From Bacteroidota bacterium (lineage in GTDB: Bacteria > Bacteroidota > Bacteroidia > Bacteroidales > Dysgonomonadaceae): 43,958 nt of DNA. The translations under genes were made by a program, and so were the position numbers. Positions 18,525-26,851 of the stretch are shown here, one piece after another (within the stretch, counting starts at the first letter, position 1; the number at the start of each line of letters is the position of its first letter). The notes under the pieces were generated by a model that was not told where the DNA came from, did not search any database, and saw only the letters and a list, made by a program, of their open reading frames with translations. The stretch is taken from assembly GCA_023622765.1 (NCBI GenBank), contig JAMNYO010000012.1, positions 1 through 43,958 on the forward strand, given 5' to 3'.

Positions 18525-19541
18525 ATGGAGAAATACTTTATAAATGGGAATGGAAATTTTGAGTTAACTGAATATGTAAAAAAAACAATTCGATCTTCTG
18601 AAAGCTATTTGAAGGCAGCCAATTTTCTTTTTGATGACTCAGAGATTATAGATGAAATAAAAAAAGCACTTGATAGAGATGTAGCTGTATTTATCATTTC
18701 AAACATAAAAGGAGCAGATATTCATAATCAAACAAACACTAGTATCCCAAATCTTAAAGAATTGACAAAACAAGGTGCCCACTGCCGTACGTTGGACGAT
18801 TTGCATGCCAAATTTATTATTTCTGATAGTGGTCAAGCTTTACTTATGAGTGCAAATTTCTCTTCTAATAGTTTAGGTAAAAATACAGAAACAGGTATTC
18901 AAATATTAGATGAGGAACTTAGAGAACTTGAGTATACCTTTGATAAGCTTTTTTTACATTCAGACATCATACGGCTTACCGAGATTAATCAAAAAAATGA
19001 GATGACTAGACAACGAAATCCACTTGACAAACTGACTTTTAGTCACTTTTCAAGCAGATTACGTTTAACTGTATCCACTAATAAAAAATACAATAAATCA
19101 TCTAATCTTGTATTTTGTAATGAAAATGGAATATACCAAAGCATTCTATCAATAATAAATAATGCTGAAGAGTATATTTATATTGTTACGTGGCATTTCA
19201 AATCTTTAGAAAACTTAAACGAATTTGTAGATGTTTTAAAAGATGGAATCAATAGGGGAGTTAAAGTGTTTTTGTATTCTAATAATAAAGGAGAATCAGG
19301 CACTCTTAAAGATTCTTTAAAAGCAATTCAACAATTAGAAGAAATAGGGTGTATAAGCTACGGAGATGACAACAATCATTCTAAATGTGTTTTAAGTGAA
19401 AAAGAAGGGATAATCTTTACTGCTAACATTGATGGCGATACTGGGTTGAAAAGTGGTTTTGAAGTAGGATGTATACTAACTGACACACAACGTCAAATTG
19501 CAGAAAATCATATACAAAAACTAATAACTATTAACAAATAA
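18525..19541 (+). CDS. Phospholipase D-superfamily nuclease
   Basis: The 338-residue protein has two PLD-like halves. The first motif, H94-A-K96-(x4)-D101, is a complete HKD followed by LLMSANFSS. The second, H285-S-K287-(x4)-E292, has Glu in place of Asp and is followed by FTANIDGD. PLD-superfamily enzymes of this size without a signal peptide are usually phosphodiesterases acting on nucleic acids. I chose ATG 18525; the frame extends upstream to a TTG at 18423, but that would overlap the previous gene by 82 bases. It is a likely effector of the helicase-CARF cluster, which is inference. Confidence 0.8.
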   Translation: MEKYFINGNGNFELTEYVKKTIRSSESYLKAANFLFDDSEIIDEIKKALDRDVAVFIISNIKGADIHNQTNTSIPNLKELTKQGAHCRTLDDLHAKFIISDSGQALLMSANFSSNSLGKNTETGIQILDEELRELEYTFDKLFLHSDIIRLTEINQKNEMTRQRNPLDKLTFSHFSSRLRLTVSTNKKYNKSSNLVFCNENGIYQSILSIINNAEEYIYIVTWHFKSLENLNEFVDVLKDGINRGVKVFLYSNNKGESGTLKDSLKAIQQLEEIGCISYGDDNNHSKCVLSEKEGIIFTANIDGDTGLKSGFEVGCILTDTQRQIAENHIQKLITINK

Positions 19542-19544
19542 AAT

Positions 19545-20150
19545 ATGGACGATATAATAAATAAATGTATAGATGAATGGTTGACTATGAACTATGCCGG
19601 ACATTTTTCAGAAGCAAAAAACTATTATTTTGAAACATTATTTGAAAAAATAATTGACAGATTTGTAAATAATAATTCCTCAAAACTTCCAGACACACAA
19701 GTATTATTCTCGATTTTGGGGTTTACTCCGGAACCTATTATTTTAACCCAGCGTGCACTTAACCCAGAAGTACATGTTATTTTATATACTGACAAAAACA
19801 ATTTGTTCCAAGAAGATATAAGTCCATATCTAAGAAAATATTTAACTAGCTATTATCACTTAGTTGAATTAAAGAATGAATCTTTTGATACCATTTATGA
19901 AACTCTAAAAGAGCAAATGATTTTATATCCTTCCACACAATATGCATTAGACATTACAGGAGGAAAAAAATCAACGGTGGCATCTGCAGCTATCTTTGCT
20001 AAAGATTTTAACTTCAATATACTATACGTTGATTATGATGAGTATATACCCAAATTAAGAAGACCTTTACCGGGTTCTGAACAGTTAAACATTGTTTACT
20101 CCCCTTATGCAAATTTACCTGAACTTTATGCATCAAATCTTTATGATTGA
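19545..20150 (+). CDS. Stand-alone CARF-domain protein
   Basis: The 201-residue protein looks like a CARF (CRISPR-associated Rossmann fold) domain with little else. The first strand-loop region reads FSILGFTPEPIILTQRAL followed by VHVILYT. The hallmark ligand-site motif is D136-ITGGKKS-143, followed by a helix and ILYVDYDEY and LRRPLPGSEQL. CARF domains bind cyclic oligoadenylates or similar nucleotides, and some cleave them as ring nucleases. No effector domain is fused, so it may signal in trans to the PLD or helicase, or degrade the ligand. No CRISPR array, Cas10 or cyclase is in the window. It starts 3 bases after the PLD stop codon. Confidence 0.75.
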   Translation: MDDIINKCIDEWLTMNYAGHFSEAKNYYFETLFEKIIDRFVNNNSSKLPDTQVLFSILGFTPEPIILTQRALNPEVHVILYTDKNNLFQEDISPYLRKYLTSYYHLVELKNESFDTIYETLKEQMILYPSTQYALDITGGKKSTVASAAIFAKDFNFNILYVDYDEYIPKLRRPLPGSEQLNIVYSPYANLPELYASNLYD

Positions 20151-20201
20151 CACACTGATGACAATATCATAATAACGAAGTTAATCTGCGTTATAACACT
20201 T

Positions 20202-20209
20202 TATCTTTG
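20202..20209 (+). promoter_or_regulatory. Bacteroidota -7 box TATCTTTG
   Basis: TATCTTTG matches TAnnTTTG 31 bases before the ATG at 20240. The YaaW-like gene may therefore have its own promoter, separate from the CARF cluster. Confidence 0.55.
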
Positions 20210-20239
20210 TGGCATATTAATAACTAAAAAAGTGAAATT

Positions 20240-20959
20240 ATGAAACACAAAGATTTAGAATTTTTAAAAGTAGCTGAGAATAATGATTTATTGGTATTAA
20301 CAGATTATATTACGAAACAAAAAAATGGAAAAATTAGACTCAGTCAACATTTACCCCGAAGCCTTGTCAATAGCGACGATTACCGTGAATATTATCCGGA
20401 TAATTTATCTAAAATGACAGACAGTATTTCCAGTGAACTAAGAAAATATGGTGGGAACTCTATTATAAATGTTTTTCGAGGAAATGGGCCTGAATACAGA
20501 ACAATTTTAATAGATGTTTGTAAAAAGCTAAAAGTAAATTTCAACAGAAAATCTCCAGTTGAGGTTATAGAATTGAATCTGTTGCAAAAAATACTCTTAG
20601 ATTCTTTTGACAATATGACCACTGAGCAGCTCAGAGATTTTGCAAAAGAAGTTGGAATTCCTATAAAAAAATATTCTAAACAAGCTATAATAGCGAGTAT
20701 TCAGATTCTTATTAAGCGAGGGGGATTTACTAGTTACAAAATTGCGGTAATAGTTGCAAATGCTGTAGCAAAAGTTTTACTAGGTAGAGGATTATCTTTA
20801 GCGGCAAATGCAGGGTTAACAAAATGTCTTAGTATTTTTTCAGGTCCTATTGGATGGACTGCAACAGCCATATGGACTGCTATCGACATTGCTGGACCAG
20901 CATATAGAGTTACAATTCCATCAGTAATACACATTGCTTACATGCGGACAAAAATATAA
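20240..20959 (+). CDS. YaaW-like (UPF0174, DUF3944) protein
   Basis: The 239-residue protein begins with a DUF3944-type segment (KHKDLEFLKVAENNDLLVL) and continues as a UPF0174/YaaW-like protein. The C-terminal ~75 residues are rich in Ala, Gly, Ile and Val (e.g. IAVIVANAVAKVLLGRG, FSGPIGWTATAIWTAIDIAGP) and look membrane-associated. The biochemical role of the family is not established to my knowledge. It lies between the CARF cluster and tRNA-Asp, is AT-rich like the cluster, and has its own -7 box. It could be a membrane-acting partner or an independent accessory gene. Confidence 0.7.
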   Translation: MKHKDLEFLKVAENNDLLVLTDYITKQKNGKIRLSQHLPRSLVNSDDYREYYPDNLSKMTDSISSELRKYGGNSIINVFRGNGPEYRTILIDVCKKLKVNFNRKSPVEVIELNLLQKILLDSFDNMTTEQLRDFAKEVGIPIKKYSKQAIIASIQILIKRGGFTSYKIAVIVANAVAKVLLGRGLSLAANAGLTKCLSIFSGPIGWTATAIWTAIDIAGPAYRVTIPSVIHIAYMRTKI

Positions 20960-20960
20960 T

Positions 20961-20990
20961 AAAAAAAGCCGCTGACTTTCAACGACTTTT
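20961..20990 (-). terminator. Terminator of tRNA-Asp
   Basis: On the minus strand AAGTCGTTG-AAAGT-CAGCGGCTT forms a 9-bp stem (two G-U pairs) followed by a T run. The plus-strand version has two C-A mismatches, so it works mainly for the tRNA and less well for the convergent YaaW-like gene. Confidence 0.65.
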
Positions 20991-20993
20991 TTG

Positions 20994-21067
20994 CGGTATG
21001 GACGGGACTCGAACCCGCGACCCCCTGCGTGACAGGCAGGTATTCTAACCAACTGAACTACCACACC
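20994..21067 (-). tRNA. tRNA-Asp (GTC)
   Basis: The minus strand gives a complete cloverleaf. The acceptor stem GGTGTGG pairs with CCATACC with one G-U pair, the discriminator is G73, T8 and A9 are in place, the D arm starts GTTCAG, the anticodon loop CTGTCAC contains GTC, and the T arm holds GGTTCGAGTCC. CCA is not encoded. Its 3' end faces the AT-rich accessory block, the usual orientation for an integration site, but no integrase or repeated 3' end is seen. Confidence 0.95.
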
Positions 21068-21129
21068 GTGTTCAAATAGCTACAGAAACCACCGTAGCGA
21101 CAACCCTTTTTGTTGGAAATGCAACCTCC

Positions 21130-23189
21130 TTATTTCAACCACTCGTCAAACCAGCGAAAGAACTCTCGCTGGAAGAGGATGCCGTTCTGCGGCTTGAGGA
21201 TCCAGTGGTTCTCGTCGGGGAAGATGAGCAGCCGCGACGGGATACCCCTCAACTGGGCGGCGTTAAACGCCATCATGCCCTGCGAGGCCAGGATGCGATA
21301 GTCAAACTCGCCATGTGAAACCATGATGGGGGTATCCCACCTTTCCACAAACCGGTGCGGCGAATTTTGGTAGCTGCGTTGCGCCGTCGCGTTCGATTTA
21401 TCCCAGTAGGGTCCACCTATATCCCAGTTGGCGAAGAACATCTCCTCGGTCTCCAGGTATTGTGCCTCCTGATTGAAGATACCCGCGTGCGCGAAGAAAG
21501 CCTTGAAGCGCTTGTCGTGATTCCCGGCGAGCCAGAAAACGGAGAATCCACCGTAGCTGGCACCGGTACACCCCAGTCGCTCCTCATCCACGTAGGGCTC
21601 CTTGGCCAACGCGTCGATGGCCGAAAGGTAGTCCCTCATGTTTTGCCCCCCGTAATCGCCGCTGATCTGCTCCAGCCACTCCTGCCCAAAGCCAGGCACT
21701 CCACGGCGATTGGGAGCCACCACGATATAGCCGTTGGCAGCCATCATCTGAAAATTCCAACGGTAAGACCAAAACTGTCCCAGCGTGTTTTGTGGTCCTC
21801 CCTGACAATAGAGCAGGGCAGGATATTTTTTGGAAGCATCGAAATGGGGCGGGTAGATCACCCAGGTAAGCATCTCCTTCCCGTCGGTGGTAGCGATCCA
21901 CCGCTCCTCCACCTCACCCATGGTGAGCTGGTCTAAAATAGGCTTGTTCTCGAACGACAGCTCGGTTACCTCACCCGAAACCAGATCCACCCGGTAGATC
22001 TCGGCAGGTGGTCTACAGAGAGGTAGTCATGCTTCCCGCTAGCGATCTCCTTGATATCGCGGTTGACCGCGTCGACCGAGAAGAGGCGGTTGGTTCCCTG
22101 GTAGGACGAAACCATGTAGAGGGTCCGGTTGTCGTCACCCCAAGCGATAGCCTCGGCATTATAGTCGAATGATTCGGTAACGTAGCTCTTCTGGCCCGTT
22201 GCCAGCTCCATCACGAAGAGCCGATTCTTGTCCGCCTCGTAGCCGTCGCGTTCCATGCTCAGCCAGGCGAGCTTCGTGCCATCGGGGGAAAAACTCGGGT
22301 TCACGTCGTACCCCATCATCCCCTCGGTCATGTTACGTGTCTCGCCGCTCTCGAGGTCATAGAAATAGATATCAGAGTTGGTCGACTCCGCGTACTCCTT
22401 CCCCGTCTTCTTGCGGGAGGTGTAAGCGATGGTCTTGCCGTCGGGGCTCCACGCCAGTTGCTCGATGCCACCGAAGGGAACCATGGGCGACTCGTAGGGC
22501 TCACCCTCCATGATATCGCGGACGTTGACGAGCTTCCCGTCAGACAGGTCGGCCACGAAGGGATGGGGAACGCTCTCCACCCAGTGATCCCAATGCTTGT
22601 ACATCAGGTCGTCCACGATTCGTCCTGAGGCTTCCGGCAGGTCGGCGTACCTATCCGGGGCGGTCTGTACCGTCTTCACCTCCTTCACGAACAGCAGCTT
22701 CGTCTCATCGGGTGAGAAGATAAAGCCATCCATCCCCCCTTCCACGTCCGACAGCTGTCTCTTGTCGCTACCATCTGACTTCATGCTCCAGAGTTGCGAC
22801 GAGCCGCTCTCGTTGCTCAGGAAAACGATTCGCCCGCCGTTCTCGATCCATCGGGGTTGGCTCTCCCGGAAGTTCGAGGCAGTAAGCTGTTTTTTATCCG
22901 AGCCGTCGCTATTCATCACGAACAGTTCGGAGTTGGTACGGTTATAGGGGATGCTCACGTAAGTCACTTGGTAGACGATACGGGAGCGGTCGGGCGATAC
23001 CGACAGGTTGCCCACCCGCCCGAAGCTGTACAGTACTTCCGGGGTCATCACGCCGTTCTCGATCACGGGTGATGCCTTGCCAATCAGTTCATCGAGCTCG
23101 TTCGCCCCTTTTCTCTCGTTGGAAGCCTCGCCGCATGCGAGCAAGCTTCCGCCTATTGCCATTGCCATAAGTAGGGTTTTAAACTTCAT
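21130..23189 (-). pseudogene. S9-family prolyl oligopeptidase, frameshifted lipoprotein
   Basis: Two frames together encode one ~686-residue S9 peptidase. The N-terminal part (23189 down to ~22005) has a signal peptide with lipobox (LLAC) and a TolB/WD-like beta-propeller (SPDRSRIVY, SPDETKLLF, SPDGKTIAY, SPDGTKLAW). The C-terminal part (to 21130) has the alpha/beta hydrolase with Ser145 in GASYGG, Asp230 in GEFDYR and His262 in ENHW (numbered from the internal Met at 21990). Near 22003-22006 one base is missing: the first frame reads HLPRSTGW, the correct continuation would be EIYRVDLVSGE. Both halves are otherwise intact, so it is either a very recent mutation or a sequencing error. It is the last gene of a tsaB-ABC-S9 run. 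Confidence 0.8.
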
Positions 23190-23214
23190 AGGTATCTCAT
23201 TTGATTTTTATTGT

Positions 23215-23889
23215 TTATTTTGATGGTCTCTCGCCGGGCATAACAATCTCGCCGTCCAACATGTGGATGGTTCGGTCGGTAATCGATGCCAGCTGTTCAT
23301 CGTGGGTAACGATGATAAACGTTTGATTGAGCTTGTCACGCAGCTCGAAGAAAAGCCGGTGCAGTTCCTCCTTGTTGTCGGAATCGAGGCTCCCCGATGG
23401 CTCGTCGGCAAACACCACCAGCGGGGCGTTGATCAGGGCGCGGGCCACCGCCACCCGCTGCTTTTCCCCACCCGACAGCTCGGCCGGCTTGTGCTCCGCA
23501 CGCTCCATGAGCCCCATGAGCCGGAGAAGTTCCTGGGCCCGCTTCTCGGCATCGACATGCCTGGCACGACCGATCAACGCAGGTATCATCACGTTCTCCA
23601 GCGCGGTGAACTCTGGCAACAACTGGTGAAACTGAAAAACGAAGCCGATGTTCTGGTTGCGAAAGGCAGCCAGTTTTTTCTCGCCAAGGCTGTGCAACTC
23701 GTGGCCATCGATGATGACTTTACCCAAGTCGGCCTTCTCTAACGTGCCCATGATCATGAGCAGGGTGGTCTTACCCGCGCCACTCGGTCCCACGATAGAA
23801 ACGATCTCCCCCTTCTGCACCTGCAGGTCGATTCCCTTCAACACCTGAAGCGAACCGAAGCTCTTGTAAATATTTTCCGCTCGTATCAT
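23215..23889 (-). CDS. lolD: LolD-like ABC transporter ATPase
   Basis: The 224-residue ATPase has Walker A GPSGAGKT (residues 34-41), Q-loop [10 protein letters not shown], signature LSGGEKQR, Walker [13 protein letters not shown] and the H-loop VTHDEQ. The [16 protein letters not shown] segment and the short length are typical of the MacB/LolD group, which with permeases move lipoproteins from the inner membrane or drive mechanotransmission. No permease gene adjoins it, as is common for lolD in Bacteroidota. It sits 10 bases after tsaB and 25 bases before the S9 gene, so it is probably co-transcribed with them. A MacB-type ATPase is the alternative. Confidence 0.8.
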   Translation of the reverse strand: MIRAENIYKSFGSLQVLKGIDLQVQKGEIVSIVGPSGAGKTTLLMIMGTLEKADLGKVIIDGHELHSLGEKKLAAFRNQNIGFVFQFHQLLPEFTALENVMIPALIGRARHVDAEKRAQELLRLMGLMERAEHKPAELSGGEKQRVAVARALINAPLVVFADEPSGSLDSDNKEELHRLFFELRDKLNQTFIIVTHDEQLASITDRTIHMLDGEIVMPGERPSK

Positions 23890-23899
23890 CTTGCGCTGT

Positions 23900-24601
23900 T
23901 CAAGCTTTACTGTGTATCAATTTATTTCTCGGCACGGTGGCCACGAACTCTTTCAGGTAAAAGGGCTCGAAGTAGGCGGTATCCTCGAAACGACCGGCAC
24001 GAAACGCCTCCTCGGCCAGCGGCACCATCGCCGAGGCGAGGGGGTGCACATCCTCCACGAACCGGGCGTTGGGGTGCGTGATCATGGGGCGGCACTTGGT
24101 AGCGCCATCGCCAAAAAAGGTTACCCGCCGCTGATCCAACCAGTCGACATAGCTCCCCTCCTCCACGATATCGGCCGAGGTCTCCCGTAGCACGTTCAAT
24201 GAGCGGTCGTAGAAGGTGGCGTACACCTCCATCCTACGGGCATCTATCATCGGGCAGAGCCACTCCCCCTCGCCCACCCTGCCGGCCATCATCGAGGCCA
24301 TAATCGTCGGGGTGGGTATGGCGATAAGCGGCAAATCCAACCCGTAGCTGAGCCCCTTGGCGGTCGAGACACCAATCCGCAAGCCCGTGTACGAGCCGGG
24401 ACCGCTGCTCACGGCCACCGCGTCGAGCCGTAAACCCTCTCGCCGTACCTGCTCCATGATCTCGTGGACAAAAAGCCCAAGGAGCGAGGCGTGCGACAGC
24501 CCTTCGTAGTTCTCCCTGTTCACCAGCACCTCACCACCCCGTGAAAGGGCACAGGAACAAACGGAGGTGGATGTCTCAATGGTGAGGAGCGTGCAACACA
24601 T
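23900..24601 (-). CDS. tsaB: tRNA threonylcarbamoyladenosine protein TsaB
   Basis: The 233-residue protein belongs to the ASKHA-fold TsaB family. It starts [15 protein letters not shown], has the family motif [20 protein letters not shown], and ends with a variable region. TsaB works with TsaD and TsaE to attach the threonylcarbamoyl group to A37 of tRNAs reading ANN codons. It lacks the metal-binding residues of TsaD, as expected. It is the first gene of a three-gene minus-strand run. Confidence 0.93.
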   Translation of the reverse strand: MCCTLLTIETSTSVCSCALSRGGEVLVNRENYEGLSHASLLGLFVHEIMEQVRREGLRLDAVAVSSGPGSYTGLRIGVSTAKGLSYGLDLPLIAIPTPTIMASMMAGRVGEGEWLCPMIDARRMEVYATFYDRSLNVLRETSADIVEEGSYVDWLDQRRVTFFGDGATKCRPMITHPNARFVEDVHPLASAMVPLAEEAFRAGRFEDTAYFEPFYLKEFVATVPRNKLIHSKA

Positions 24602-24740
24602 ACTTTTACTTTACCTTGAAATTATCGGACGGTTCATGAAACAACCCAGACCGTACGGTTCGAACGATTCGCCTATTAATACCGTTGATAAGGTTTCACC
24701 TTTACCGTATGCGAACGTAAACTCTTCTCCGCGAAGATAC

Positions 24741-24770
24741 AAAAAAAGCCGCATCGAACGATGCAGCTTT
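24741..24770 (-). terminator. Rho-independent terminator after the RRM gene
   Basis: On the minus strand AAAGCTGCATCG-TT-CGATGCGGCTTT forms a strong stem with one G-U pair, followed by a run of seven T. It lies 20 bases past the stop codon of the RRM gene. Confidence 0.85.
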
Positions 24771-24789
24771 CCTGGTGAACCTATAAAGA

Positions 24790-25107
24790 TTAGTACCTGT
24801 TCCTATCGCGGTGGCCGAAGCCTTCACCTTCTCCACGGAAGTTACCCCTTGGGCGATCCCCTTCGGGACGTGGGCGTGCGAGCGACACGGACAAAGTGCG
24901 CCCATAATATTCAGCATCGTTCAGTTCGTCAATGGCACGCTGTCCCTCTTCTTCGTTGGGCATCTCTACGAATCCGTAGCCTTTTGAGCGGCGGGTTTCG
25001 CGGTCGGTAATGATTTTCGCGGAGGAGACTTCGCCGTACTCCTCAAAAAGTTCTCTTAAATCGGCCTCGGTAATCTGATAACTTAAGCCTGCTACAAAAA
25101 TGTTCAT
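24790..25107 (-). CDS. Small RRM RNA-binding protein
   Basis: The 105-residue protein is a single RNA-recognition motif with RNP2 NIFVAGL (residues 2-8) and RNP1 KGYGFVEM (42-49), then a short tail rich in Gly, Arg, Asp and Glu. Such bacterial RRM proteins bind single-stranded RNA and are common in Bacteroidota and cyanobacteria, where some respond to cold. The gene has a ~120-base 5' leader from a -7 box at 25233-25240 and its own terminator, so it is monocistronic. The RNA targets are unknown. Confidence 0.92.
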   Translation of the reverse strand: MNIFVAGLSYQITEADLRELFEEYGEVSSAKIITDRETRRSKGYGFVEMPNEEEGQRAIDELNDAEYYGRTLSVSLARPRPEGDRPRGNFRGEGEGFGHRDRNRY

Positions 25108-25418
25108 GTAAAGAAATTAAAATGAAAAATAAATGATTTGTGCAGAAGTCCTTTCAATGAGAGGAGTTAATAAATAACTTAACAACGTGAAGAAACTAAA
25201 TAACAGCCACTAAAAAAAACACTTATGCACCGCAAAGATAGAGATAAAATAATTGCGAAAAAACAAATCGATCAATTTTTTGAAAAATAATGCGCCAGAA
25301 AACAGAAGAAAACAAACGTGTCAAAACATTTTTAGCGGGTTGAACGTTTTTACTAAACGGAGCTTCACAACTGCAACCTTTGAAGAATAACATACGTAAC
25401 CTACAAAACTGTTGAAAC
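25108..25418. other. Divergent intergenic region
   Basis: This 311-base AT-rich gap separates the divergent RRM and phoH genes. It holds the RRM promoter box and long leader. The phoH side has only a weak CAACCTTTG -7-like site near 25374-25382. I see no RNA gene. Confidence 0.5.
25233..25240 (-). promoter_or_regulatory. -7 box TATCTTTG of the RRM gene
   Basis: Read on the minus strand, TATCTTTG fits TAnnTTTG and lies about 125 bases before the RRM start, giving a long leader like those of cold-regulated RNA-binding proteins. Confidence 0.55.
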
Positions 25419-26786
25419 ATGGCAACATCTACTGCGAGCAAGGGGAAGAGAACAACCAAGGCAACCAAAAAGAACTTCATCATCGACACGAACGTGATAC
25501 TGCACGATTACAAGTGCCTCGACAATTTCGAAGAGAACGATATCTACATCCCGTTCGTGGTGCTAGAGGAGTTGGATAAGTTCAAAAAAGGGGGCGACCA
25601 GATTAACTTCAACGCCCGTGCCTTCGTGCGGGAACTGGATCTGATTACCGACGACGACCTGTTCACCAATGGGGCGGAGTTGGGCTTAGGTCGAGGGAGG
25701 CTATACATCGTGAATGCCACGGCCGATACCGAAAAAAAGATATCGGAAGCCTTCCCCGAAAAAACAGCCGACAACCGCATCCTTTCCGTGGTGTGGGAAA
25801 TAGCGGAAAAAAACCGGGGAACGAAAACCATCCTAGTTTCCAAGGATATCAACCTTCGCATGAAAGCACGCTCCCTCGGGCTAGTGGCAGAGGATTACAT
25901 TAACGACAAGGTGGTCGATGTGGAACTGTTCGATCGCTCCGAAACGGTGATCGAGGGTGTCAACCCCGACTTGATCGATAAAATGTACGCACTGCCGGAA
26001 GGGGTGGATCTGGATGAGTTCGAATTCGACATCAAGCTTGATCCCAACCAGTGCTTTATACTCTCCAGTGAACGTAATAGCGTGCTGGCAAGGTACAACC
26101 CCTTTATCCAAACCGTGCAAAAGGTAGAGAAGGTGGGGAGCTTCGGTATCCACCCGCGTAACGCGGAACAGACCTTTGCGCTGGAGATACTGAACGACCC
26201 CAAGATAAAGCTGGTGGGCCTCACGGGGAAAGCGGGTACGGGCAAAACGCTCCTTGCGCTGGCGGCCGCGCTGAAGCAGCACCGTACGTACCAGCAGATA
26301 CTGTTGGCACGACCCATTGTATCGCTGTCCAACAAAGACCTGGGCTACTTGCCGGGAGACGAGAAGCAGAAGATCGCGCCCTACATGCAGCCGCTGTTCG
26401 ATAACCTGAACGTGATTAAATCGCAACTGGGAAAAAACAGCTCCGAGCTTCAGCTGATTGACGAATTGCAGAAATCGGGACGGTTCGAGATTGAAGCGCT
26501 GGCCTTTATAAGGGGGCGGAGCCTTACCGACACGTTCTGTATCATTGACGAAGCGCAAAACCTGACCCCTCACGAGGTGAAAACCATCATCACCAGGGCG
26601 GGTGAAGGAACCAAAATGGTATTCACGGGCGACCTGCAACAGATCGACTCTCCCTACCTCGATGCGGGGTCTAACGGGCTGGCCTACATGATCGACAAGA
26701 TGAGGGGGCAAAACCTCTTCGCCCACGTGAACCTCGTGAAAGGGGAACGAAGCGAACTCTCTGAGTTGGCAAGCAATCTCTTATAG
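25419..26786 (+). CDS. phoH: PhoH-family PIN-ATPase
   Basis: The 455-residue protein has an N-terminal PIN-type ribonuclease domain (IIDTNVILHD with Asp23, VVLEELDKF, TADNRIL, VSKDINLRMKA) and a C-terminal PhoH ATPase (Walker A GKAGTGKT, Walker B TFCIIDEAQNL, then FTGDLQQID). This fusion (PhoH2 type) is thought to act as an RNA helicase/ribonuclease. It is a single gene, convergent with the thioesterase gene. Confidence 0.92.
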   Translation: MATSTASKGKRTTKATKKNFIIDTNVILHDYKCLDNFEENDIYIPFVVLEELDKFKKGGDQINFNARAFVRELDLITDDDLFTNGAELGLGRGRLYIVNATADTEKKISEAFPEKTADNRILSVVWEIAEKNRGTKTILVSKDINLRMKARSLGLVAEDYINDKVVDVELFDRSETVIEGVNPDLIDKMYALPEGVDLDEFEFDIKLDPNQCFILSSERNSVLARYNPFIQTVQKVEKVGSFGIHPRNAEQTFALEILNDPKIKLVGLTGKAGTGKTLLALAAALKQHRTYQQILLARPIVSLSNKDLGYLPGDEKQKIAPYMQPLFDNLNVIKSQLGKNSSELQLIDELQKSGRFEIEALAFIRGRSLTDTFCIIDEAQNLTPHEVKTIITRAGEGTKMVFTGDLQQIDSPYLDAGSNGLAYMIDKMRGQNLFAHVNLVKGERSELSELASNLL

Positions 26787-26796
26787 GATAACAAAC

Positions 26797-26832
26797 TGTT
26801 TCGGGTAAACCCTACAACGGTAAGGCGAAACA
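26797..26832. terminator. Possible hairpin between convergent genes
   Basis: TGTTTCG (26797-26803) and CGAAACA (26826-26832) are complementary, with an inner GGGTAAACCC. There is no T run, so a terminator role between phoH and the thioesterase is only possible. Confidence 0.3.
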
Positions 26833-26851
26833 AATTAGAGACGAATACTGT

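Noticed and set aside
20994-21067. tRNA-Asp as a proven attachment site
   Set aside because: I could not find a repeated tRNA 3' end at the far side of the accessory block, nor an integrase gene, so integration there stays a suggestion.
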